Numbered from the stretch's first letter, positions 16,265 to 25,655 are shown. The stretch: 64,000 nt of DNA from Alphaproteobacteria bacterium (GCA_006226495.1 SBGU01000053.1:1-64000), one strand, 5' to 3'. The notes: generated from the letters alone by a model not told the origin. Made by a program: numbers and translations.

Positions 16265-18358
16265 ATGCGCTACAAAGTTGCAGCTTCATTGATGTTATCG
16301 GTGTCATTGCTGGCCGCCTGTTCCGGCGAAGACGGCAACGACAAAGAGAAGGTCGATTATGCTTCCTTCGACGATGCCGCCGTGTCCAGGCTGGTGGACG
16401 AAGGCAACTATGCCAAGGCCATTGAAATCATCAAGGGCCAGGAAGACCTGGGTGTTGCCGACCAGACCGATTACCTGACCCTGATGCGTATTTTCCTTGA
16501 ACAGCAGAATGGTATCGCCGCCGAGGTGGCGATCGAACGCGCCATCGGCAAGGGGGCTGACAAGGCATCGCTTGCGCTGCCGCGCGCACGGGCGCTTTTC
16601 ATGCAGGGCCGGGCCCGCGAAGCCCGCCAGGTGCTTGAAGACGGCTATTCCGACGATACGTCGGTGGGCGAGGTGGCGCTTCTCTTGGGCGATATCGCCA
16701 ACAATGATGGCAAGCGTGACGAGGCCCGCGCCCAGTATCTGAAGGCGACAGAGGCGCTGGACAGCGACTATCGCGGGCATCTGGCACTGGCGCTTCTCGA
16801 ACTTGGCAGCAACAATCTGGATGCGGCCGCAAGTGCGGCGGACGCCGCCGGCGCACTGGCGCCCGATAACGGACTGGTGGCCTATGCCCAGGGCATGGTG
16901 GCCCGCTATCGCGGTCAGGCCGAGGCGGCACTTGTCTTCCTGAACAAGGCTGTCGAGGTACAGCCCTCGAACCTGCTGGCACATCTCGAGCTTGCCAGCA
17001 TCAATATCGATCTCGGTAGTAACGAAGATGCCCAGAAGGAACTGGACATCATCTATGGCATGGCGCCCGAACATCCGATGGCGCACTATTATACAGCGCT
17101 GTTGCAGGCCCAGAAGGGTGAGCTGCAGAAAGCCGAGGCGCTGCTCCTCAGGACCGGGGATCTGACCAAGACCTTCCCGCCGGCGGTGCGCACCTATGGC
17201 CTTGTGGCCTATCAGTTGCAGAAATATTCGACGGCCGAGCCCTATCTCGAACGCTATCTGGCACAGGTGCCGGCCGACCGGCTGGTCCGGCTCGCGCTTG
17301 CGGAATGCCTCACGAACCGCAGCAAGGCGCGCGAAGCCATGCAGGTGCTGACGCCGCTCCTGGGCAAGGACAGCCAGGACCAGGATGCCTTCATCCAGGC
17401 TGCGGCTGCATCTGCTGCAGCGGGTGACCTTCAGGCGTCGCGCGGCTATTTTGAAAAGGCCGAGGGCCTGCAGGCACCTGATGGTCCCGACACCCCGGCG
17501 CGCCGGCGCCTTCTGGCGGCCAAGCTGGCATTGGCCGATTATGTGCAGGGCGATGCCGAGGGCGCCAAGGCCAAACTGACAGCCATGTATGCAGATGCCG
17601 ACGCCGGCAAGGATTTGCCAGACCGCGAAGGCCTCTTGATCCTGGGCAACATGCAGCTTGAAACCGGCGATCTGGACGCTGCGGTGAAAACCGCGGAGCG
17701 TCTCTTGGCGGCAGACGAAAAAAGCGTGGTCGGCCTGAACCTTCTGGGCGCCGCGCGGTACCGCCAGCGCCAGTATGATGCGGCGGTCGACGCCTATTCG
17801 AAGGCCCTTGCCATCAACCCTGACTATCAGTCAGCACTGAAGAACCGGGCGCTTGCCTACCTGCAGGCCGAAAAATACACGGAGGCCCGCAGTGATCTGG
17901 AGCAACTGGTGAAGGCAGCGCCGGGCGACCCGCAGGTCAGGGGCATGCTGGGCTGGGCCTATCTGTCGCTGGACCGCCCGAAAGACGCGCTGCCGCACCT
18001 CAAGCAGGCGCAGGCGGCGCTGCCGACATCCGTGACCATCACCACCGATTATGCCGAGGCGCTGGCCGGCTCGGGCCTCGTCTCGGCTGCCATCGAACAG
18101 GCCAAGGCTGCGAAAAAGCTTGCCGGCGGCCGTGAGGAAATTCTCAAATATCTGGATGGCCTGCTGGAAACCTGGGAAAAACAGGAAGCCGAACGCGCGG
18201 AAGCCGACCGGCTTTTGAAGGAAAAGGCGCGCGAGGAACTGGCGCGCCAGCGCGAGGAACGCGAAAAGAAACTCAAGGACGCCGAAGCGGCTGCCGCGGC
18301 GGATGCCGTCAAGGACAAGGGCGAACCCGGGGAAGACAAGCCGCAGGGCAGGCAATAA
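16265..18358 (+). CDS. PEP-CTERM system TPR lipoprotein, PrsT-like, copy 1
   Basis: A 697-residue lipoprotein. The start at 16265 is used because it directly begins a lipoprotein signal peptide with lipobox LAAC (Cys near residue 18). The rest is tandem TPR helices through residue ~630, with typical pairs such as GDIANNDGKRDEARAQYLKA and ALAINPDYQSALKNRALAY, and a highly charged coiled-coil tail (K/E/R-rich, residues ~635-690). Architecture and N-terminal pattern (FDDAAVSRLVDEGNYAKAIEIIKG) fit the PrsT family linked to exosortase systems, although this protein is shorter than typical members. It is divergent from PEP-CTERM paralogue 2. A scaffold role in export or assembly of matrix is inferred. 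Confidence 0.82.
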   Translation: MRYKVAASLMLSVSLLAACSGEDGNDKEKVDYASFDDAAVSRLVDEGNYAKAIEIIKGQEDLGVADQTDYLTLMRIFLEQQNGIAAEVAIERAIGKGADKASLALPRARALFMQGRAREARQVLEDGYSDDTSVGEVALLLGDIANNDGKRDEARAQYLKATEALDSDYRGHLALALLELGSNNLDAAASAADAAGALAPDNGLVAYAQGMVARYRGQAEAALVFLNKAVEVQPSNLLAHLELASINIDLGSNEDAQKELDIIYGMAPEHPMAHYYTALLQAQKGELQKAEALLLRTGDLTKTFPPAVRTYGLVAYQLQKYSTAEPYLERYLAQVPADRLVRLALAECLTNRSKAREAMQVLTPLLGKDSQDQDAFIQAAAASAAAGDLQASRGYFEKAEGLQAPDGPDTPARRRLLAAKLALADYVQGDAEGAKAKLTAMYADADAGKDLPDREGLLILGNMQLETGDLDAAVKTAERLLAADEKSVVGLNLLGAARYRQRQYDAAVDAYSKALAINPDYQSALKNRALAYLQAEKYTEARSDLEQLVKAAPGDPQVRGMLGWAYLSLDRPKDALPHLKQAQAALPTSVTITTDYAEALAGSGLVSAAIEQAKAAKKLAGGREEILKYLDGLLETWEKQEAERAEADRLLKEKAREELARQREEREKKLKDAEAAAAADAVKDKGEPGEDKPQGRQ

Positions 18359-18410
18359 GGCAATGGCCGGTCCCGGTCGTTCGCCGGGAAAAAACAATCC
18401 GGAAATACAA

Positions 18411-18437
18411 AGGGCCGCAGTTCGCGGCCCTTTTCAT
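18411..18437. terminator. Intrinsic terminator between TPR copy 1 and PEP-CTERM paralogue 3
   Basis: Stem AGGGCCGC / GCGGCCCT with a 5-nt loop, then TTTTC on the plus strand and AAAG-type flank in the other direction. It stands between two convergent genes and may work both ways. Confidence 0.78.
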
Positions 18438-18483
18438 TTATTTGCCTGTTCCGGCTATTTGCCTGTCCCGGTTGCGCCCGGTC

Positions 18484-19140
18484 CTAGCGGACCCTGACGG
18501 GCACCACGCGGCGGCGGCGTTCCTGCCAGTAAAGGCCCAGAAGCATGGGCAACAGAATGAGGAAGCCAGCGGGTTCCGGCACACTTGCCGGCGGGTTCGA
18601 CGGCGACGGGTCGGTGGACGGCGGCGTGGTGCCGGCTGCAGCCACCGTGAAGACTGCAGAATAGGTCCAGTCGGTATAATAGCCATTGCCGGTCTGGATC
18701 ACTGTGCCGTTAGAGGCGGTCATGGTATTGCCCTGGCCCCAGGTGCTGAAGGCCACGCCGACATAATAGGTGCCTGGCTCGAAAATATAGCTGGTGCCTG
18801 CACCGGTCGCGATCGTGTATTCGAGGCCATTTGCGCTGTCGACCTGGCTGCCGTTCAGGCTCGCCACATCGATCCACTGATCATAATACTGGAGCTGCTT
18901 GCGGATCACGAGGCCCATCCAGTATTTGGCGTCCGACACGATATCGCACAGGCTGTAGCCCTGGATGGTGCTGCCGCAGATATCGAAGGAGAAATTCTCA
19001 CCCAGCACAAGGGTGCCGTAGGTGCCGGGGTCGGCGACAATCGGCTCGCCATAAGTGGCCTGCGCGCCCGTCGAGGTGGCAAGGGGCGAGAGCATCATGC
19101 CAAGGCCGATAACCAGGGTCTTGAAGCGCGAAAATACCAT
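18484..19140 (-). CDS. PEP-CTERM sorted surface protein, paralogue 3
   Basis: A 218-residue secreted protein. The signal peptide is residues 1-28 (LVIGLGMMLSPLATSTGAQA), and the C-terminal exosortase signal is SVPEPAGFLILLPMLLGLYW followed by ERRRR. The mature domain keeps the paralogue pattern ADPGTY, LVLGE, FDICGST, YSLCDIVSDAKYWMGLVIRK, and GTYYVGVAFSTWG, with both cysteines. It is more divergent in the middle than paralogues 1 and 2. It is divergent from TPR lipoprotein copy 2, repeating the arrangement seen around 16015-16265, and converges on TPR copy 1. Confidence 0.84.
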   Translation of the reverse strand: MVFSRFKTLVIGLGMMLSPLATSTGAQATYGEPIVADPGTYGTLVLGENFSFDICGSTIQGYSLCDIVSDAKYWMGLVIRKQLQYYDQWIDVASLNGSQVDSANGLEYTIATGAGTSYIFEPGTYYVGVAFSTWGQGNTMTASNGTVIQTGNGYYTDWTYSAVFTVAAAGTTPPSTDPSPSNPPASVPEPAGFLILLPMLLGLYWQERRRRVVPVRVR

Positions 19141-19253
19141 GATCTTACTAGGCTCCGTTCAATCGTTTGCATGCACCATAGCCGGTTTTTCTTAAAAATC
19201 CTCTAAAATCTTGCGTTGGGCCCCGGAATTGCTCGGTTTTTCCCGGGAAGAAA

Positions 19254-19282
19254 TTGCAAAAGCACAGTCCGGCCCCTATGCT
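19254..19282 (+). promoter_or_regulatory. Sigma-70 promoter of TPR lipoprotein copy 2
   Basis: TTGCAA and TATGCT hexamers separated by exactly 17 bp. The expected start point near 19289 leaves a 5' leader of about 95 nt before the ATG at 19385. Confidence 0.5.
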
Positions 19283-19384
19283 GGCGGTATGGCGCCGAAA
19301 TATACATTAATTCTGGCTAGTTAACCGAGCTTTGGGTTGTATGTTCGGGCGATGAGGGGCAGGCGATGGAAGAGGGCGGGCACT

Positions 19385-21487
19385 ATGGCGTTTGAGGCGA
19401 GTATGATTCGGTATCTGGCTGTAGGTGGCCTACTGATGGTTGCGGCCTGTGGCGGCAACGATGTGGAAAAGGAACGCGCTGCGCTGGCCGCGTATGACGA
19501 TGCCAAGCTGGCCGAACTGGCCGATGCCGGTAATTTCGATGAAGTGGTCCGCTCGATCAACGCCAAGAAACAGTTGGGGGTTGATACCGCTGCCGACAAC
19601 ATGTTGTTGCTCAGGATACGGCTGGACCGCCGCGACGGCATCGGTGCCGAGGCCATTGTCGAAAAATTGCTGGCGGAAGGCGCAGAGCCCGGCCCGCTTG
19701 CCGTGCCCCAGGCGCAGGCGCTGTTCATACAGGGGCGTATTGATCCGGCACGCAAGGCGCTGGAACAGGAAGGCATCCCCGAGGCAGACCAGTTGGAGCT
19801 TTATCTCCTGAAGGGTGACATCGCCCGCCTTCGGGGGGAAGATTCGCTGGCACGCATTGCCTATGGGCAGGCCATCGAGGCCGGTCCGCAGGACTTTCGG
19901 GGCTATCTGTCCCTTGGCCTCCTGAATTACCGCGAAGGCCGGCTGGATGAATCCGATGCCCTGGCCGACAAGGCGCTGGCGCTGGCGCCGGAAGACCCCA
20001 TGGTCAACTATCTTGCCGGTGCCTCGGCACGCCACCAGGGGCGGTTCGACGACGCCGTCGCAAGGCTGAAACTGGCGACACGGGACAATCCGGGCAATCT
20101 GCTCGCCGAACTTGAACTCGCGAGTGTCTATATCGAACTGGACCGGCGGGAAGAAGCCGAAGCGGCCCTTGATGTCGTCTATGCTCAGGCGCCGGATAAT
20201 ACCATGGCCTTCTATCTGTCGTCGCTTCTGGCGGCACGGCAGGGTAAGGCGGAACAGGCCGAAGCGCTGTTGCTGCGTGCGGGGGACCTGACCCGGGACT
20301 TTATGCCAGCAGTGCGGGCCTATGGGCTGGTGCTGTCGGACCTTGGCAAATACAGCCAGGCGCAGAAGCCGCTGATGCGGTATCTGCAGTCGGTGCCCAC
20401 GGACAATATGGTACGCCTCAGGCTTGCCGATGCCATGATCAAGCGCGGCAATCCGCGCCATGCGCTCGAAATTCTGGCGCCGCTCCTGAAGGAAGGCGAG
20501 GAATTGCCAGCGGCGCAGGCTCTTGCCGCATCGGCACGTGCCGCAAGCGGCGATACCAAGGCTGCGGAAAAGCTTTTCCAGTCGGCAGCGGCGCTCGCGG
20601 GCGACAGCGGGGCTGACGCCGGTTTCAGGCACGAGGCGGCCAAGAAGGCGGCGGTGTCGCGTTTCCTGGGCGGCGACCGCAAGGGGGCGATCGCGGACCT
20701 CAGGAAACTCGCAGCCGGCGCGCCTGATGATGGCGACCTGCAGGTGCTGCTGGCCAACTATCTTGTGCAGGTTGGCGATTTTTCCGGCGCAGAAGCCCAG
20801 GTGCCCCATATCGGCGACCCGGAAAAAAGCGCCGTTGCCGCCAATATGGCGGGATATATCCGTTTTGCAGAGGGCCAATACGAAGCGTCCCTGCCTTTCT
20901 ATGCCAAGGCCATCGAGCTTAACCCCGGCTATGCCTCCGCGCTCAAGAACAGGGGGCTTGCCAATGTGGTGCTGCGCCGCTTCGGCGATGCGCTGCCCGA
21001 TCTGCAGGCTGCAGAAAAATTCATGCCGAACGATCCGCAGCTTCATGCGCTTCTCGGGCGCACACTTCTTGAGGTCGGGCGACCGGTCGATGCGCTGCCG
21101 CACCTGAAGGCGGCACAGGCGGGCTTGCCCAATTCACCCATCGTGCTGGCGGACCAGGCGGAAACCCTGGCAGCCCTTGGGTTCCCCATGCAGGCCATCA
21201 CCATGGCGGCGGATGCGCGCAAGCTGGCGCCGACGGACGAAAAGTTCGCAGCCTATCTGGATGGCAAGGTCAAGGAATGGCAAATCCAGGACGAAAGGCT
21301 GAGGGCTGAACGCCAGCAGGCTGAAGAAGCCAAGGCCAAGGCCGTGCGCGAGGCGATGGAAAAGGCCGCTGAAACCCGCGCCGCCATCAAGGAAGACAGC
21401 AAGGCCAAGGACGCGCCACAGCCTGCACCAGAGCCCGCACCGGCACAGCCGGAAGACGATGGCGAAGACACGGGCGAACCCCAATAA
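19385..21487 (+). CDS. PEP-CTERM system TPR lipoprotein, PrsT-like, copy 2
   Basis: A 700-residue paralogue of the TPR lipoprotein at 16265. The start at 19385 has a GAGGG site; an ATG at 19403 would also give a lipobox protein (VAAC). TPR repeats run from about residue 30 to 640, for example LKGDIARLRGEDSLARIAYGQA and AIELNPGYASALKNRGLANV. The latter matches copy 1 nearly residue for residue. The C-terminus is a charged coil followed by a Pro/Ala/Glu tail, whereas copy 1 ends in Lys/Glu. It is divergent from PEP-CTERM paralogue 3. It is expected on the periplasmic face of the inner or outer membrane, as part of exosortase-linked matrix export. Confidence 0.82.
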   Translation: MAFEASMIRYLAVGGLLMVAACGGNDVEKERAALAAYDDAKLAELADAGNFDEVVRSINAKKQLGVDTAADNMLLLRIRLDRRDGIGAEAIVEKLLAEGAEPGPLAVPQAQALFIQGRIDPARKALEQEGIPEADQLELYLLKGDIARLRGEDSLARIAYGQAIEAGPQDFRGYLSLGLLNYREGRLDESDALADKALALAPEDPMVNYLAGASARHQGRFDDAVARLKLATRDNPGNLLAELELASVYIELDRREEAEAALDVVYAQAPDNTMAFYLSSLLAARQGKAEQAEALLLRAGDLTRDFMPAVRAYGLVLSDLGKYSQAQKPLMRYLQSVPTDNMVRLRLADAMIKRGNPRHALEILAPLLKEGEELPAAQALAASARAASGDTKAAEKLFQSAAALAGDSGADAGFRHEAAKKAAVSRFLGGDRKGAIADLRKLAAGAPDDGDLQVLLANYLVQVGDFSGAEAQVPHIGDPEKSAVAANMAGYIRFAEGQYEASLPFYAKAIELNPGYASALKNRGLANVVLRRFGDALPDLQAAEKFMPNDPQLHALLGRTLLEVGRPVDALPHLKAAQAGLPNSPIVLADQAETLAALGFPMQAITMAADARKLAPTDEKFAAYLDGKVKEWQIQDERLRAERQQAEEAKAKAVREAMEKAAETRAAIKEDSKAKDAPQPAPEPAPAQPEDDGEDTGEPQ

Positions 21488-21599
21488 TTTTCGTCAGTCG
21501 CACGGGTGCGGCGCGCTGTTGCTGATGCAACAAAATAAAGCTTGAGCGAGGCAGGGGGCTGTGGTCCCCTGTCGGCCACCTCAACCGCTGGAATTTCCT

Positions 21600-22784
21600 A
21601 TGCCCGCGCTTTTCCTGTCCATATTCCTGGTGATGGGTTCCTTCGCCATCCTCCTGCCGTCTGTGATGTATGTGCTGGCCAACATGGGGGTCAGTCCGTC
21701 CATGTCGACCCCGGTTCTGGCGGGCTATAGCGTGGCGCAGTTCCTGGCCGGGCCGTTCTGGGGGCGTATCTCAGACAGGCATGGCAGGCGGCCTGTGTTG
21801 CTGGTCACCCTGTTCGGCTGTGCCGCCAGTTACCTCGCCATGGCGCTTTTTGCCCACAGTGTGGTGGGTGTGTTCACCTGTTTTGCGGTTGCCGGCCTGT
21901 TTTCCGGCAACAGTGCCGTTGTATATGCCGCCGTCACTGACCTGACGGGCCGGGAAAACCGGGCGCGCGGCATGGGTTTCATGGGTGCGGGCATCGGGCT
22001 TGCCTTCACCCTGGGTCCGGCGCTTGGGGCCTGGCTGGGCGGTGACCATGTCGCGGATGCGACCCTGCATGCGCCGGCGCTGGCATCGGCGGCCGCCAGC
22101 GCCATCGGCCTTCTGGTGGTGGGGCTCAGCTTCCGTGAAAGCCTGGACCGATCCGGTGAACAGCCGGATGGCACGGTCGGGCGCATCGATGCCTTCCGCC
22201 GCATCGGCACCAGTCCGGCCCTGACCCAGATGGCGCTGATGATGCTGATCTTCACCATTGCGCTGGCGATGATGGAGCCGATCATGCCGCTTCTGACCCG
22301 CGACCGGTTCGGCTGGGGGCCGCGTGAAATGGGCCAGGTGTTTGCCTATATCGGGTTTGTGCTGGTGCTGGTGCAGGGTGGTTTGGTTGGCCGGCTGGTA
22401 AAACGGTTCGGGGAACAGGCACTGGTGCGCGCGGGGCTTGTATCCATGCTGTTCGGGCTTCTGGCCCTGACCTTCGATACCCAGAAAGCCGGCATTTTCA
22501 TTGGCCTGACGCTGACGAGCATCGGCGGGGCCCTGTTCAATACCGCCATGCTGGCGCTGGCGTCGCACCGGGCAACCAGCGGCGACCGCGGGCTGGTGAT
22601 GGGGGCGTTTCAGTCGATGCAGTCGCTCGGGCGTTCTGCCGGGCCACTGGTGACCGGCTATTTCTACCAGATCATGCATACCTTGCCGCTGCTGGCGGGC
22701 GCCGCCGGCATGGCCCTTCTGATCGGCTGGTTCCTGGTGCTGGCGCGCAAGGTGGCGCTTGAGGACGAGGAGACGGCGGCGTGA
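21600..22784 (+). CDS. MFS transporter
   Basis: A 394-residue major facilitator with about 12 transmembrane helices. The loop 2-3 motif A is clear (GRISDRHGRRPVLLVTL near residue 60) and the fifth helix carries GAGIGLAFTLGPALGAWLGG, the drug:H+ antiporter-type motif C. It therefore resembles DHA1/TetA-like exporters, though the substrate cannot be read. The next gene, a dipeptide epimerase, starts inside its stop codon (GTGA overlap), so the two are cotranscribed and transport may relate to peptides or amino acids. Confidence 0.88.
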   Translation: MPALFLSIFLVMGSFAILLPSVMYVLANMGVSPSMSTPVLAGYSVAQFLAGPFWGRISDRHGRRPVLLVTLFGCAASYLAMALFAHSVVGVFTCFAVAGLFSGNSAVVYAAVTDLTGRENRARGMGFMGAGIGLAFTLGPALGAWLGGDHVADATLHAPALASAAASAIGLLVVGLSFRESLDRSGEQPDGTVGRIDAFRRIGTSPALTQMALMMLIFTIALAMMEPIMPLLTRDRFGWGPREMGQVFAYIGFVLVLVQGGLVGRLVKRFGEQALVRAGLVSMLFGLLALTFDTQKAGIFIGLTLTSIGGALFNTAMLALASHRATSGDRGLVMGAFQSMQSLGRSAGPLVTGYFYQIMHTLPLLAGAAGMALLIGWFLVLARKVALEDEETAA

Positions 22785-23773
22785 GCCGGTCGCTTACTGG
22801 TGCCGCGCGCACCGAGGACTGGCCGCTCAGGGAAGCCTTCGTGATTTCGCGCTCCAGCCGCACCCATGTCGGGGTGGTGTATCTGGAAATCACCGACGGG
22901 CTGCACACCGGGCGCGGCGAATGCCAGCCCAACAGCCGCTATGACGACACGCCCGAACAGGTGGTGGCGGCGCTGAATGCACTTTTGGCGAAGGGCCTGA
23001 ATTCGGATGCAGATGTGGCCGGGCTGGACCTCAGCCCCGCGGGCAAAAACGCGCTTGATTGTGCGCTGTGGGACCTGCGGGCCAAGGTTGCAGGCAAAAG
23101 GGCCTGGGAACTGGCGGGCCTACCGGCGCCAACATCCATCGCGACGGTATTCACCCTGTCCCTTGGCACGCCAGAGGCGATGGCGGCGGCAGCCGTGCGT
23201 GCCGTGGCGGACGGCAAGACCCGGCTGAAGCTGAAGCTGGGTGGTGCGGGCGACGATGCCCGCGTGGCCGCGGTGCGCGCCGCAGCACCACACGCAAGAC
23301 TGGTCGCCGACGCCAACGAGGCCTGGACGCCTGCGATGCTGGTACCCTACATGCAGGCGCTGGCCGATGCCGGGGTCGAGCTTCTGGAACAGCCCTTGCC
23401 GGCGGGCGCCGATGCCATGCTGGCCGAAGTGGCGCGGCCCTTGCCGGTGTGCGCCGACGAAAGCTGCCACACGCTGGCGGACATCGCCGGCCTTCGGCAC
23501 AAATATGACATGGTCAATATCAAGCTGGACAAATGTGGCGGGCTGACGAACGCGCTGGCGCTGGAAGCCGCCGCGCGCGATGCCGGCATGGGCATCATGG
23601 TGGGCTGCATGCTGGGCACGTCGCTGGCGATGGCGCCGGCGATGCTGGTGGCTGCCCGTGCCGAATGGGCCGATATCGATGGTCCTTTGCTGCTGGCGCG
23701 CGACCGTGATCACAATTTGTCGTTCGACGCCCACTATTGCGCCAGTGTTCCGACCGCAGCGCTATGGGGCTGA
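22781..23773 (+). CDS. Dipeptide epimerase (L-Ala-D/L-Glu epimerase type)
   Basis: A 330-residue enolase-superfamily protein starting at GTG, overlapping the MFS stop by 4 nt. Active-site landmarks are in order: the KxK pair in TRLKLKLGG near residue 150, metal ligands in VADANEAW near 180, EQPLP near 205 and CADES near 230, and the opposite-face lysine in NIKLDKCGG near 250. The final DIDGPLLL supplies the DxD-like piece that binds the dipeptide amino group. The family epimerises the D-Glu of L-Ala-D-Glu from peptidoglycan, letting the cell recycle or eat murein peptides. Exact dipeptide preference is not provable here. Confidence 0.9.
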   Translation: MSRSLTGAARTEDWPLREAFVISRSSRTHVGVVYLEITDGLHTGRGECQPNSRYDDTPEQVVAALNALLAKGLNSDADVAGLDLSPAGKNALDCALWDLRAKVAGKRAWELAGLPAPTSIATVFTLSLGTPEAMAAAAVRAVADGKTRLKLKLGGAGDDARVAAVRAAAPHARLVADANEAWTPAMLVPYMQALADAGVELLEQPLPAGADAMLAEVARPLPVCADESCHTLADIAGLRHKYDMVNIKLDKCGGLTNALALEAAARDAGMGIMVGCMLGTSLAMAPAMLVAARAEWADIDGPLLLARDRDHNLSFDAHYCASVPTAALWG

Positions 23774-23874
23774 CACGCCCCGGTGCGGCTTGTGTACCCG
23801 CAGGCTTATGGCTTGCATTGCGACATCGAATCTGAAACTATTCGCCAAAATGTGATCACATTATGGAGGGGAGC

Positions 23875-25617
23875 ATGTCCATTCGATCATCCATCAGCCT
23901 TGTTGCCATGCTGGCGGGGGCGCTCAGTCTTGCCGGCTGCGGTGAAGATACGGGCCACGAGGCTGCCGACCTGGTGCTGAAGCATGGCACCATCTATACC
24001 GTTGATGACCTGCATACCGTGGCAGAAGCCGTGGCGGTGCGCGACGGTGCCATTGTCTATGTAGGGTCGGACGACGGTGTTGCGGCCTATATCGGCAAGG
24101 GTACCCGTGTCGAGGACCTGGGTGGCAAGGCCGTGTTCCCGGGCTTCACCGACAGCCATGTGCATCTGCCGGACGGCGGTGCCAGCATCATCGGGCTTGG
24201 CCTTGGTGGTATTGAAAGTGCTGAAGAGGTTCTGGCCCGGACCAAGGCTTTCGCCGACGCACACCCGGACATGCCGGTGATTTTCGGGGCAGGGTGGGAA
24301 CTCAGCCTGTTCCCGGGCGCCAACCCGTCCAGGGAAATGCTGGATGCCGTCGTGTCCGACCGGCCGGTGATCCTGCAGGCCGCTGACGGCCATAACAGTT
24401 GGGCCAACACGAAGGCCTTTGAAGCCGCCGGCATTACCGCCGCGACCGAAGACCCGCAAAATGGCCGGTTCGAGCGCGATGCGAACGGCAACCCCACAGG
24501 CACCATCCGCGAAGCCGCGCAGGCGCTGATCATGAAAATCGTGCCGGAGCCGACCCTTGAGGATGTGAAAACCTATCTTGCCGCCGGGATCGATTATCAG
24601 CTTGCGAACGGCATCACCGCGTCGATCGATGCCGCCATCATGGCGGACAAGAACGAGGAAGCCTACCTGGCCGCCGCCGAAAACCCGGACCTGCCGGAAC
24701 GGGTGCGGGTCAGCCTTCTGGCGTCCGATCATATGGTCAGTTCGATCGTTACCACCGACAATGTGCCCGCGACCCTGGAAACGCTGGAAAAACGCCGCCA
24801 GGCCTACCGCGACCGCAGCAAAGGGCGGGTCGACGCCGAAGCGGTGAAGATTTTTGTCGATGGCGTGATCGAGAATTATACCGCCGCGATGGTCGAACCC
24901 TATGTCGGCACACCCATGGGCCCGGAATACAAGGGCGACATGAACCTGACCGCCGATGCGCTTAATGCCTATGTGACCGCGCTGGATGCCGCCGGTTTCC
25001 AGGTCCATATGCATGCGCTGGGCGACCAGGCCGTGCGCTCGGGCCTTGATGCTATCGAAGCCGCGGAAAATACCAACGGCACAAAAGACCGCCGGCCGCA
25101 TCTGGCGCATCTTGAAGTGGTCCGCGATATCGACATCCAGCGTTTTGCCGGCCTGAACGCCACCGCCAACCTGCAGACCCTGTGGCATTTCCGCGATGCC
25201 TATATCACTGACCTCACGGAACCCTACCTGCCGGACGATGTGAAGCGCTGGATCTATCCGGCCAAGAGCTTCAAGCTTGCGGACACGCGCATCGCCTGGG
25301 GCAGCGACTGGCCGGTATCGACCAGCAATCCCTTCATGTCGATCGAGGTGGCGGTCACCCGCAAGGACCCGAACGATCCGGCCTCGACCCCCCTGGTGCC
25401 CGAAGAGGCGCTGAGCGTGAACGACATGATCAAGGCCCTGACCATGGGCGGCGCCTATCTGATGAACCAGGATGCGATCCGGGGGTCGCTTGAGGTCGGT
25501 AAACGCGCCGACATCATCATCGTCGACGCCGACCCCTACAAGGTGGCGCCCGAAGCGATCAGCGACATCCAGGTGCTGGAAACCTTCGTCGACGGCAAAA
25601 GCGTGTTCAAGCGCTGA
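23875..25617 (+). CDS. Lipoprotein amidohydrolase, YtcJ-like
   Basis: A 580-residue metal-dependent hydrolase of the YtcJ-like amidohydrolase group, starting after GGAGGGG. Unusually for the superfamily it has a lipoprotein signal peptide with lipobox LAGC near residue 22, so it should be membrane-anchored outside the cytoplasm. Catalytic landmarks: PGFTDSHVHLPDGG (metal HxH) near residue 90, VHMHALGDQAV near residue 380, LAHLEVV near 415 and the aspartate in AWGSDWPVS near 475. The C-terminal strand IIIVDADPYKVAPEAI closes the small beta domain. Substrate unknown. It follows the epimerase by about 100 nt and ends at a strong terminator. Confidence 0.87.
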   Translation: MSIRSSISLVAMLAGALSLAGCGEDTGHEAADLVLKHGTIYTVDDLHTVAEAVAVRDGAIVYVGSDDGVAAYIGKGTRVEDLGGKAVFPGFTDSHVHLPDGGASIIGLGLGGIESAEEVLARTKAFADAHPDMPVIFGAGWELSLFPGANPSREMLDAVVSDRPVILQAADGHNSWANTKAFEAAGITAATEDPQNGRFERDANGNPTGTIREAAQALIMKIVPEPTLEDVKTYLAAGIDYQLANGITASIDAAIMADKNEEAYLAAAENPDLPERVRVSLLASDHMVSSIVTTDNVPATLETLEKRRQAYRDRSKGRVDAEAVKIFVDGVIENYTAAMVEPYVGTPMGPEYKGDMNLTADALNAYVTALDAAGFQVHMHALGDQAVRSGLDAIEAAENTNGTKDRRPHLAHLEVVRDIDIQRFAGLNATANLQTLWHFRDAYITDLTEPYLPDDVKRWIYPAKSFKLADTRIAWGSDWPVSTSNPFMSIEVAVTRKDPNDPASTPLVPEEALSVNDMIKALTMGGAYLMNQDAIRGSLEVGKRADIIIVDADPYKVAPEAISDIQVLETFVDGKSVFKR

Positions 25618-25630
25618 CGCAAAAAAAACA

Positions 25631-25655
25631 AAGGGCGCCGGAAGGCGCCCTTTTT
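25631..25655. terminator. Bidirectional intrinsic terminator
   Basis: Nine-base stem AAGGGCGCC / GGCGCCCTT with a GGAA (GNRA) tetraloop, flanked by an A run and a T run. It separates the convergent amidohydrolase and Lrp-type genes. Confidence 0.88.

Noticed and set aside
19430-21103. A 557-codon minus-strand open frame
   Set aside because: Antisense to TPR lipoprotein copy 2; no domain and no ribosome site.
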